Shown here one piece after another: positions 53,480 through 62,123 of a stretch of DNA of 64,000 bases. The notes under the pieces are model-generated. The model made no database searches. It saw only the letters and a program-made list of their open reading frames with translations, and had not been told where the DNA came from. The stretch is taken from contig CP022114.1 of assembly GCA_002211745.1 (NCBI GenBank), forward strand, positions 248,001 to 312,000, read 5' to 3'. The first letter of the stretch is position 1. Every line of letters begins with the position of its first letter. Source of the DNA: Kluyvera genomosp. 3 (GTDB lineage: Bacteria; Pseudomonadota; Gammaproteobacteria; Enterobacterales; Enterobacteriaceae). The position numbers and the translations under genes were made by a program.

Positions 53480-53989
53480 ATGGCATTCTACAGTTCTGGG
53501 GTTGAGTACGGCATACATAGTCTGATGTGCATGGTGGACAGCAAAGGCGACGCTCGCGATATGAGCGTGCGTGAAATTGCCGAGCTGCAGAGCGTGCCCT
53601 ACGACTATCTGGCCAAAATCTTTACTCGTCTGTCGAAGGCCGGGCTGGTGCGCAGCATCGAAGGGAAGGGCGGCGGTTTTCAGCTGGCGAAACCGGCTGA
53701 AGATATTACGGTGCTGGACGTGGTCAATGCTATTGACGGCGATAAACGCATCTTTGAGTGCCGGGAAATTCGTCAGCGCCTCGCGGTCTTTGATGAACAG
53801 CCGCCAGAGTGGGCCTGCGAAGGTATTTGTGGTGTGCGTTCGGTGATGGACATGGCGCAGCAGCGCATGGAAGAAGCGTTAGGTCAGCACACGATTCTCG
53901 ATCTGGCGCGTAAGATGTACCGCAAAGCGCCGGACACCTTCGTGGTGGAGGTGCAAGAGTGGATTGCCGGGCGTAAAGGCGAGAAATAA
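53480..53989 (+). CDS. Rrf2-family redox-sensing regulator
   Basis: Intact 169 residues. N-terminal winged helix (YGIHSLMCMVD, SVPYDYLAKIFTRLSKAGLV, GKGGGFQLAKP) and three cysteines (C94, C113, C117) in the C-terminal region, where IscR, NsrR and RsrR bind iron-sulfur clusters. It is longer than IscR-type proteins by an extra tail. Probably represses the divergent flavoprotein gene in response to redox state. Confidence 0.85.
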   Translation: MAFYSSGVEYGIHSLMCMVDSKGDARDMSVREIAELQSVPYDYLAKIFTRLSKAGLVRSIEGKGGGFQLAKPAEDITVLDVVNAIDGDKRIFECREIRQRLAVFDEQPPEWACEGICGVRSVMDMAQQRMEEALGQHTILDLARKMYRKAPDTFVVEVQEWIAGRKGEK

Positions 53990-54013
53990 AAACGCCTGCT
54001 TGCGCAGGCGTTT
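53989..54013. terminator. Terminator between the Rrf2 gene and uspA
   Basis: AACGCCTGC / GCAGGCGTT stem with a TTGC loop, A-run on the left and TTT on the right; shared by convergent genes. Confidence 0.8.
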
Positions 54014-54033
54014 CACGATGCTCAACGCGAGAG

Positions 54034-54471
54034 TTATTCTTCTTCGTCGTCGCGCAGCGGAACGATCAGCATATCGACGTGGACTGTGTTGATAAGCTGG
54101 CGTGCAGACGACATCAGCTTGCTCCAGAAGTCCTGATGATGGCCACAAACCACCAGGTCCATATCGTATTTCTTAATCGCATCAACCAGCACCTGGCCCA
54201 GGTCGCCGCTACCGCTCAGGGTTTCGGTGATCGGGTAGCCCGCGTTCGTGGACAGTTCGGTCAGTGCGTGATGGGTTTCTTCGGAAATGCGCTTCTGCAT
54301 ATCGCCAAGATTAACGTCGATAAGCCCGGTGTAGAGATCGGAATAGTTTACGTCGACGTGAATCAGCGAAACTTTAGCATTGTAGGGGCGAGCCATTGAT
54401 ACCGCTTTTTCCACCAGAACTTTGCTCTCTGGGGAAAGGTCGACCGCGATCAAAATGTGTTTGTAAGCCAT
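54034..54471 (-). CDS. uspA: Universal stress protein UspA
   Basis: Intact 145 residues, cytoplasmic. It has the N-terminal [12 protein letters not shown] strand and the C-terminal [19 protein letters not shown] of the UspA type, and lacks the full ATP-binding G-x2-G-x9-G motif, as in E. coli UspA. Divergent from uspB. Confidence 0.98.
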   Translation of the reverse strand: MAYKHILIAVDLSPESKVLVEKAVSMARPYNAKVSLIHVDVNYSDLYTGLIDVNLGDMQKRISEETHHALTELSTNAGYPITETLSGSGDLGQVLVDAIKKYDMDLVVCGHHQDFWSKLMSSARQLINTVHVDMLIVPLRDDEEE

Positions 54472-54848
54472 GGTGTTACTCCTTCCATAAAGTTGTCGAT
54501 GACTGTTGGACCAGACAGCCCATGCGCTGTCCCTTGCCCGCGTCCTGCGTGCGACTTGCGCGGGGTTTGCCCTTAAAGACCTAATTGTAGAAGATATTTC
54601 TACCTTATAGCGGCCTTGGGCGCCGTCAATGCATCCGGTTCGCCAATTAGTTAAACAAATTTTTCCATCTTACGTATTGATAACGATTAACCTTGTGGTA
54701 AAAAATTTAACTGATCTCCTACACTATTTAATGAGCCGTTCGGATAAATAAACGTGATCTGAATCGCACTCTTTTACTGAGGTGTTGGTGGGTTATTGGG
54801 GAGCGAGATGTCCTGGGGTCTCCGAGGACTGGTCGCCGGGGAGGAGTT
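54472..54848. other. Divergent uspA / uspB regulatory region
   Basis: 377 bp without a gene, AT-rich. It holds promoters for both stress genes; see the sigma-S candidate within it. Confidence 0.6.
54719..54725 (+). promoter_or_regulatory. Candidate sigma-S -10 box of uspB
   Basis: CTACACT matches the sigma-S -10 form (CTAYACT). uspB is sigma-S dependent in E. coli. It would give a leader of about 115 nt; no good -35 is seen, which suits sigma-S. Confidence 0.45.
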
Positions 54849-55184
54849 ATGATCAGCACGATTGCGCTGTTTTGGGCCCTGTGTGTCGTTTGTGTGGTAA
54901 ATATGGCACGCTACTTCTCATCGTTGCGTGCATTATTGGTTGTACTACGTGGTTGCGATCCCTTGCTTTATCAGTATGTGGACGGCGGTGGTTTCTTTAC
55001 CTCGCACGGTCAGCCGGGCAAACAAATACGCCTGGTCTGGTATATCTACGGGCAGCGGTATCGCGATCATCATGATGATGAGTTTATTCGCCGCTGTGAC
55101 CGGGTTCGTCGTCAGTTTATTTTGACCAGTTCCCTGTGTGGCCTGGTGGTGATTAGCTTAATCGCCCTGATGATTTGGCACTGA
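54849..55184 (+). CDS. uspB: Universal stress protein B UspB
   Basis: Intact, 111 residues, the same length as E. coli. Two membrane helices: N-terminal [20 protein letters not shown] and C-terminal [15 protein letters not shown], with a charged middle. Inner-membrane protein needed for ethanol resistance in stationary phase. Confidence 0.96.
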   Translation: MISTIALFWALCVVCVVNMARYFSSLRALLVVLRGCDPLLYQYVDGGGFFTSHGQPGKQIRLVWYIYGQRYRDHHDDEFIRRCDRVRRQFILTSSLCGLVVISLIALMIWH

Positions 55185-55185
55185 G

Positions 55186-55219
55186 TAAAAAAAACGGGCC
55201 AGTTTCCTGACCCGTTTTC
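55186..55219. terminator. Terminator between uspB and pitA
   Basis: A-run, ACGGGCCAG / CTGACCCGT stem (one mismatch) and TTTT; serves both convergent genes. Confidence 0.8.
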
Positions 55220-55237
55220 TGTTTGTGCCAAACGCGC

Positions 55238-56724
55238 TTAGATAAGCTTCAGAGACAGCCAGTACAGCACGCCGGACAGCAGGATCGACGCTGGCAGCGT
55301 GAAGACCCAGGCCATCAGGATATTGGTCACGGTTTTTCGTTGCAGACCGCCACCGTCAACGACCATGGTCCCCGCAACGGAAGACGACAGGACGTGGGTG
55401 GTGGATACCGGCATCCCTGTATAGCTTGCCAGACCGATGGAGACCGCAGAGGTCATCTGCGCTGCCATCCCCTGGGCGTAGGTCATGCCCTTCTTACCGA
55501 TTTTCTCACCGATGGTGGTCGCCACGCGACGCCAGCCGATCATTGTACCGATCCCCAGAGCCAGCGCGACGGCCATGATAATCCAGACTGGCGCGTACTC
55601 GATGGTGCTCAGCATGTCGGTTTTCAGTTTCTTCAACAGACGTTGGTCATCGCCGCTGACTTCCGGCATCTTCGCCACTTTATCGGTGGTGTCAGAGATG
55701 CAGAGCATGATACGACGCAGCTGGCCACGCTGTTCTACGGAGAGGCTGTCATAGCTCTCAACGTTGGTCAGCATCGCTTTAGCGCGATCAAGCGCGTTGA
55801 TGGTGTTCGCCGGATGGCAGTGAAACTCAACGGCAGCCTCGGCTTCCGGGGTCAGCTTTTCAGCGTTGCTTGCCACTTTCAGCAGCAAATCTGGGCGCTG
55901 CTGGAAGAAGGTTTCAACGTTATTGACCGCATCGCGGGTACGCGTGATTTCGTAGCCGGAAGCGTTCATATTGACTACGAAACCTGCCGGAGCGACGCCA
56001 ATCAGGACCAGCATGACCAGACCAATGCCTTTCTGACCGTCGTTGGCGCCGTGGGAGAACGCCACGCCAATGGCGGAGAGAATCAGAGCGATACGCGTCC
56101 AGAACGGCGGCTTTTTCTTACCGTCTTTCTTTTCACGTTCAGCAGGGTCAGGTGGATACGGGCGCGTTTTTTAGTACCGCTCCAGTAACGGCGCAGCAGG
56201 AAAATCAGACCACCCGCAACAACCAGACCCACGATAGGCGAGATAATCAACGAACCGAAAATGTTAATCACTTTCGGGATGTTGAGCGCCTCAACCACTG
56301 AAGTGCCGGTCATCAGCGCATTGGTTAAACCAATACCGATGATCGCGCCGATCAGCGTGTGGGAGCTGGAAGCAGGCAGACCGAAATACCAGGTGCCGAG
56401 GTTCCAGATGATGGCCGCCAGCAGCATGGAAAAGACCATGGCGAGGCCGTGCGCGGAGCCCATATTGAGCAGAAGATCCGTCGGCAGCATATGCACAATC
56501 GCATAGGCTACGCTCAGACCGCCCAACAGAACGCCGAGGAAGTTAAAGATTGCGGCCATCGCAACAGCAAGCTGTGAGCGCATGGCACGGGTATAAATTA
56601 CGGTGGCAACAGCGTTTGCCGTATCGTGGAAGCCGTTAATCGCTTCGTAGAACAGAACAAACACCAGCGCCAGAACTAACAACAGCCCGGTATGTAAATC
56701 CAGGCCAGCAAACAAATGTAACAT
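55238..56724 (-). CDS. pitA: Low-affinity phosphate transporter PitA (one frame break)
   Basis: About 495 residues when repaired, inner membrane. Both PiT signatures are visible: [18 protein letters not shown] near the N-terminus and [13 protein letters not shown] in the C-terminal half. It carries metal-phosphate with protons. One C is missing (plus-strand GGG 56145-56147); repair reads [19 protein letters not shown] through the central cytoplasmic linker. Confidence 0.96.
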
Positions 56725-56954
56725 AGGACGTTACGCCATTTTGAGGACATGAACGCGCGGCATTATCAGGGACATTGGCGGCGCGGGCAAAGTGAAATCT
56801 CGACTTTTTTTGATATTTATCCGTATTCGTTAAATGGTTGAAAATAAATATTTCCCTTGTATCAATCAGATAAGTCGGCTTTGTCGAGATTTCACTGGTA
56901 TGACATCCATGAAAAATTTACACTTCCCGACAATACCTATGTTGAGGATAGTGC

Positions 56955-58145
56955 GTGGAAAGGTTTGATGCCATTGTAGTGGGTGCCGGAGCGGCAGGAA
57001 TGTTTTGTGCAGCCATGGCCGGGCAGGCAGGCCGCCGCGTGTTGCTGTTGGATAACGGTAAAAAACCGGGGCGTAAAATCCTGATGTCCGGCGGCGGTCG
57101 TTGTAATTTTACTAACCTTTATGTCGAACCCGCGGCCTATCTCAGCCAAAACCCGCATTTTTGTAAATCTGCCCTCGCGCGTTATACCCAGTGGGACTTT
57201 ATCGACATGGTCGGCAAGCACGGCATTGCCTGGCATGAAAAGACCCTCGGTCAACTCTTCTGCGATGATTCTGCCGAGCAAATTGTCGCGATGCTGGTGG
57301 CGGAATGCGAGAAGGGCAATGTCACGATGCGTCTGCGCAGCGAAATCCTCAACGTCGCTCGTGACGAGCAGGGCTACACCTTACAGCTCAACGGCGATAC
57401 TGTTGCGGCCGATAAACTGGTGATTGCCAGCGGCGGCCTGTCGATGCCGGGGCTGGGCGCTTCGCCGTTCGGCTATAAAATTGCCGAACAGTTCGGCCTG
57501 AAGGTGCTGCCGACTCGCGCCGGGCTGGTGCCGTTCACCCTGCATAAGCCGATGCTGGAGCAGTTTCAGGTATTGTCCGGCGTCTCCGTCCCGTCGGTGA
57601 TTACCGCTGAAGACGGCACGGTGTTCCGTGAAAGTCTGCTTTTCACCCACCGCGGCCTGTCTGGCCCGGCAGTGCTGCAAATTTCGAGCTATTGGCAGGC
57701 GGGCGAATTCGTTACCATCAATCTGCTGCCCGACATCGATCTCGCGGACTTCCTTGATGCGCAGCGCGCCGAGCACCCGAATCAGAGCCTGAAAAATACG
57801 CTGGCGATGCAGCTGCCGAAGCGTCTGGTGGAGTGTCTGCAACAACTGGGCCAGGTTCCCGACGTGACCCTTAAGCAGCTTAACGTGCGCGAGCAACAGA
57901 CGCTGGTTGAGACGCTGACAAACTGGCGCGTTCAGCCGAACGGCACCGAAGGCTACCGTACGGCGGAAGTGACCCTCGGCGGTGTGGATACCAACGAACT
58001 CTCTTCGCGCACCATGGAAGCGAAGAAAGCGCCAGGTCTGTATTTTATCGGTGAAGTGATGGATGTTACCGGCTGGCTGGGCGGCTATAACTTCCAGTGG
58101 GCGTGGTCGAGCGCCTGGGCTTGTGCGCAGGCGCTGGCGGAGTAA
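56955..58145 (+). CDS. yhiN: Predicted flavoprotein YhiN (HI0933 family)
   Basis: Intact 396 residues, GTG start. FAD-binding GAGAAGMFCAAMAG and the family signature GRKILMSGGGRCNFTN are clear, as is the C-terminal GEVMDVTGWLGGYNFQWAW. An NAD(P)/FAD oxidoreductase-like protein of undefined reaction, next to pitA as in E. coli. Confidence 0.93.
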   Translation: MERFDAIVVGAGAAGMFCAAMAGQAGRRVLLLDNGKKPGRKILMSGGGRCNFTNLYVEPAAYLSQNPHFCKSALARYTQWDFIDMVGKHGIAWHEKTLGQLFCDDSAEQIVAMLVAECEKGNVTMRLRSEILNVARDEQGYTLQLNGDTVAADKLVIASGGLSMPGLGASPFGYKIAEQFGLKVLPTRAGLVPFTLHKPMLEQFQVLSGVSVPSVITAEDGTVFRESLLFTHRGLSGPAVLQISSYWQAGEFVTINLLPDIDLADFLDAQRAEHPNQSLKNTLAMQLPKRLVECLQQLGQVPDVTLKQLNVREQQTLVETLTNWRVQPNGTEGYRTAEVTLGGVDTNELSSRTMEAKKAPGLYFIGEVMDVTGWLGGYNFQWAWSSAWACAQALAE

Positions 58146-58150
58146 ACGTA

Positions 58151-59014
58151 TTAATGCTGCTGGCTAAACAGCTTCAGCAGCATCTCCACCTGTTCGTCGA
58201 GCGGGGCTAAATCTCGTTTGACGATCAGATGCAGCGGCGTTGCGCGGCGTACGCCATGATTTAGCGGCAGCGGCTTTAATATTCCCTGTGCCAGTTCCTC
58301 CTGGATTCTCTCCTCCGGCAACCAGCCATATCCCACCTGATACAATACGGCATCAATGGCGGCATCAATCGTTGAGAAGGTCCACGCATCGTGCGTCTCC
58401 TGGCGGCTGCTATCGCTGTCGGCAATGCGGATCAGCGGCCAGGGGCGCAGCTGTTCGTCGCTAAGCGGACCTGGCTGCTGAAACACGGGGTGATCCCGAT
58501 GCGCGACGGCGACAAAATCGATATTCATCAACCATTCCCCGCGGCCGGTAATATCCTGACGGCGCGTAAGCACCATCACGTCCGCCTCCGCTTGCACGTT
58601 ATCGGCGTCGTTGGCGTTCTCCAGCACCTCGGTTAGCCGCACCTGCGTTTGCGGGTAGCGCTGCTGAAACTGGCGCAGAATGGCGAACAGTCTCTGACGC
58701 GGGAAAATGCTGTCGACCACCAAATCCAGCCGCGTGCGCGTGCCTTCACGTAACGTGGCGGCACGAGTTTCTACCCAGGCAAAGGCTTTGAGCAGCGGCT
58801 TCACCTGGCCCAGCAATAGCTCGCCCGCCGGAGTCAGCACCGCGCGGCGACCTTCGGGGACCAGCAAGGCCACGCCCAGCCGCTCCTGCAGCAGCGACAG
58901 GTTATAGCTGACCGACGACTGGCTGCGGTGCGTCTCTTCCGCGGCTTTCGCAAAACTGCCCAGTTCGACTACCTTTTCCAGTAGCGCCCACTGTTCAAGG
59001 GTGGTTTTGTGCAT
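58151..59014 (-). CDS. LysR-family regulator divergent from padC
   Basis: Intact 287 residues with HTH ALLEKVVELGSFAKAAEETH and QSSVSYNLSLLQERLG. The 99-bp divergent gap to padC makes it the likely phenolic-acid-responsive activator of that gene, as LysR proteins do in related enterics. Its stop lies 5 bp beyond the yhiN stop. Confidence 0.85.
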   Translation of the reverse strand: MHKTTLEQWALLEKVVELGSFAKAAEETHRSQSSVSYNLSLLQERLGVALLVPEGRRAVLTPAGELLLGQVKPLLKAFAWVETRAATLREGTRTRLDLVVDSIFPRQRLFAILRQFQQRYPQTQVRLTEVLENANDADNVQAEADVMVLTRRQDITGRGEWLMNIDFVAVAHRDHPVFQQPGPLSDEQLRPWPLIRIADSDSSRQETHDAWTFSTIDAAIDAVLYQVGYGWLPEERIQEELAQGILKPLPLNHGVRRATPLHLIVKRDLAPLDEQVEMLLKLFSQQH

Positions 59015-59113
59015 GATTGATTTAAAAATTAGATGAATTTAATCCAAACATAGCGTTATTCATTTATTTTTTAAAGCAATAAGATCTCTGCATCGACACA
59101 AGGAGATTTAATT

Positions 59114-59620
59114 ATGAGCAACTTTGATAAACATGACTTGAGCGGCTTCGTGGGTAAACATCTGGTCTACACCTATGACAACGGCTGGAACTACGAAATT
59201 TATGTGAAAAACGATAACACCCTGGATTACCGTATCCATAGCGGTATCGTGGCGAATCGTTGGGTCAAAGACCAGCAGGCCTACATCGTCCGTGTGGGTG
59301 AGAGCGTATATAAAATTTCCTGGACCGAACCGACCGGTACCGATGTCAGCCTGATTGTGAACCTCGGCGACAAACTGTTCCATGGCACCATTTTCTTCCC
59401 GCGTTGGGTCATCAACAATCCGGAAAAAACCGTCTGCTTCCAGAACGATCACATCCCGCTGATGAATTCGTATCGTGATGCGGGCCCAGCGTATCCGACT
59501 GAGGTGATTGACGAATTCGCTACCATTACCTTCGTTCGCGACTGTGGGGCGAATAACGATAGCGTGATTGATTGTGCTGCCAGTGAATTACCGAAAGATT
59601 TCCCGGCGAATTTACGCTAA
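59114..59620 (+). CDS. padC: Phenolic acid decarboxylase PadC
   Basis: Intact 168-residue cytoplasmic enzyme that turns ferulate, p-coumarate or caffeate into vinyl phenols, a detoxification step for plant-associated bacteria. The lipocalin-like barrel residues are kept: YDNGWNYEIYVKN (active-site Trp/Tyr), YRIHSG (Arg) and YPTEVIDEFATITF (Glu). Length and sequence closely match the known Enterobacter ferulate decarboxylase. AGGAG precedes ATG. Confidence 0.96.
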   Translation: MSNFDKHDLSGFVGKHLVYTYDNGWNYEIYVKNDNTLDYRIHSGIVANRWVKDQQAYIVRVGESVYKISWTEPTGTDVSLIVNLGDKLFHGTIFFPRWVINNPEKTVCFQNDHIPLMNSYRDAGPAYPTEVIDEFATITFVRDCGANNDSVIDCAASELPKDFPANLR

Positions 59621-59725
59621 GTATTAATACTGTCCTGAATATTCTTTATTACACTAATATTCAACGAAGGTTAATTTATTCTGATTATAAATCCTTTGTT
59701 GAGTGAACGTTGAATAATGTGAATC

Positions 59726-59760
59726 AGCGCCCAGGTTACGATGTAACCTGGGCGCTTTTT
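59726..59760 (+). terminator. padC terminator
   Basis: Perfect 14-bp stem AGCGCCCAGGTTAC / GTAACCTGGGCGCT with GAT loop and TTTTT. Confidence 0.92.
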
Positions 59761-60003
59761 ACATACAAATCATATGAATTAATAGAGGTGTAATCTATTG
59801 ATTTCGTTTAGTTAGTATTTATTGTGCCTCTCGCCACAAGTTTCTTAATCTTATCCTAAGATAACATTGATACTTTTACCGTCATCGAATGTTGTCGGTT
59901 TGAATATCACGTTATCCATTGCTGTTTTTAAACAAAAACAACGCTCGAATCATTGATTGATGAGCCAGCTTCGCTCATTTGCGTAATAGGGTAAGGAACA
60001 TTC
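59761..60003. other. Promoter and leader region of the arn operon
   Basis: About 240 AT-rich bp without a gene between the padC terminator and arnB (383 bp from padC stop). It carries the PmrA box at 59844-59860 and a GATACT -10-like element at 59869-59874. Confidence 0.6.
59844..59860 (+). promoter_or_regulatory. PmrA (BasR) box of the arn operon
   Basis: CTTAAT-N5-CCTAAG fits the PmrA direct repeat (C/T)TTAA(G/T)-N5-(C/T)TTAA(G/T) with one mismatch in the second half, 144 bp before arnB. PmrA activates arn under high Fe3+, low pH or polymyxin. Confidence 0.65.
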
Positions 60004-61142
60004 ATGAGTGATTTTCTGCCGTTTTCCCGCCCTTCTATGGGTGAGGCGGAGTTCGCAGCACTCAAGGAAGTGCTGCAATCCGGTTGGATCACCACCGGGC
60101 CAAAAAACCAGGCGCTGGAAGAGGCGTTCTGCTCGCTAACGGGAACCGTTTTTCAATCGCCGTCAGTTCGGCAACCGGCGGTATGCACGTCACGCTGATG
60201 GCGCTGGGCATCGGTCCCGGCGATGAAGTCATCACCCCTTCTCAAACCTGGGTTTCGACGCTGAATATGATCGTCCTGCTGGGTGCGACCCCGGTGATGA
60301 TCGATGTCGATCGCGACAACCTGATGGTGACGCCTGAAGCCATTGAAGCCGCTATTACTCCCCGTACGAAAGCCATTATTCCCGTGCACTACGCGGGTGC
60401 GCCTGCTGATATTGACGGCATTCGCGCAGTGGCGGAGCGTCACGGCATTCCGGTGATTGAAGACGCGGCGCATGCGGCGGGTACCTACTATAAGGGCCTG
60501 CATGTCGGCGCGCAGGGAACGGCGATTTTCTCCTTCCATGCCATCAAAAACATGACCAGCGCCGAGGGTGGGCTGATTGTCACCGACGATGAACAGCTGG
60601 CCAACCGCATTCGTAGCCTCAAGTTCCACGGTCTTGGCGTTGATGCCTATGACCGTCAGACCCACGGCCGCGCCCCGCAGGCAGAAGTGATTAGCCCGGG
60701 CTTTAAGTACAACCTCGCCGATATCAATGCCGCACTGGCGCTGGTTCAGCTGGGCAAATTAGGGCAGGCCAATCAGCGCCGTAGTGATATCGCTCAGCGT
60801 TACGTGCAGGAACTGGCGGATACGCCGTTCCAGCCACTGGCCGTACCGAGCTGGCCGCATCTGCACGCCTGGCATCTGTTTATTATTCGCGTGGACAAAC
60901 AGCGCTGCGGCATCAGCCGTGATGCGCTAATGGAACAACTCAAAGCGCAAGGTATTGGCACCGGGCTGCACTTCCGTGCGGCGCATACGCAGAAATACTA
61001 CCGCGAGCGTTTCCCTGAACTCTCGCTACCGAATACCGAATGGAACAGCGCACGTATCTGTTCATTACCTCTTTTCCCGGATATGACCGATGACGACACC
61101 ACCCGTGTCATTACGGCGCTCCATCAGCTAGCAGGCCGTTGA
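60004..61142 (+). CDS. arnB: UDP-4-amino-4-deoxy-L-arabinose aminotransferase ArnB (one frame break)
   Basis: PLP enzyme of the DegT/DnrJ/EryC1 family, 379 residues when repaired. The Schiff-base Lys is in [13 protein letters not shown], and [10 protein letters not shown] and DAAHAAGT bind PLP. It makes UDP-L-Ara4N from the keto sugar produced by ArnA. One G is missing at GGG 60141-60143; repair gives [17 protein letters not shown]. Confidence 0.96.
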
Positions 61143-61143
61143 T

Positions 61144-62123
61144 ATGTTTGAGTACCCGTTAGTCAAGAAAGTCTCCGTCGTGATACCGGTCTATAACGAG
61201 CAGGACAGCCTGCCGGAGCTGATTCGCCGTACCGACGCTGCCTGCGCGACCCTGAATCGTGACTATGAAATTTTGTTGGTCGACGACGGCAGCAGCGACG
61301 ACTCCGCGCGCATGTTGGTTGAAGCGGCAGAAGCGCCGGAAAGCCACGTTGTGGCAGTGCTGTTGAACCGCAACTACGGCCAGCATTCGGCGATTATGGC
61401 GGGCTTTAGTCACGTTACCGGCGATCTGATTATCACCCTCGATGCTGACTTGCAAAACCCGCCGGAAGAGATCCCACGGCTGGTTGAAAAAGCGGACGAA
61501 GGCTACGACGTGGTCGGCACCGTGCGCCAGAATCGTCAGGACAGCATCTTCCGTAAAACGGCCTCGAAGATGATCAACCGCCTGATTCAGCGCACCACCG
61601 GTAAAGCGATGGGCGACTATGGCTGCATGTTGCGCGCCTATCGCCGCCATATTGTTGACGCCATGCTCAACTGCCATGAGCGCAGCACCTTTATTCCTAT
61701 TCTGGCGAATACCTTCGCCCGCCGCGCCGTGGAAATTCCGGTGCTGCACGCCGAGCGCGAGTTCGGTGACTCAAAATACAGCTTTATGCGCCTGATTAAC
61801 CTGATGTACGACCTGGTGACCTGCTTAACCACCACGCCGCTGCGTCTGTTAAGCGTGGTCGGCAGCGTGATTGCGGTGCTGGGCTTTGCCTTCTCCATTC
61901 TGCTGGTCGTGCTGCGCCTGGTGCTTGGTCCGGAATGGGCGGGGGACGGCGTGTTCATGCTATTCGCCATTCTGTTCATGTTTATCGGCGCCCAGTTTAT
62001 CGGCATGGGCCTGCTTGGGAGTATATCGGCCGCATCTACAACGACGTGCGTGCCCGCCCCCGCTACTTTATTCAACGTGTTGTTCGCCAGGAAAATCTGG
62101 ATTCTGAAGAGGAAAATCGTTAA
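61144..62123 (+). CDS. arnC: Undecaprenyl-phosphate Ara4FN transferase ArnC (one frame break)
   Basis: GT2 enzyme with two C-terminal membrane helices, 326 residues when repaired. [12 protein letters not shown] and [10 protein letters not shown] carry the nucleotide and metal Asp residues. It moves formylated Ara4N to undecaprenyl phosphate. One G is missing at GGG 62017-62019; repair reads [19 protein letters not shown]. Stop and the arnA start share bases (TAATG). Confidence 0.96.
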
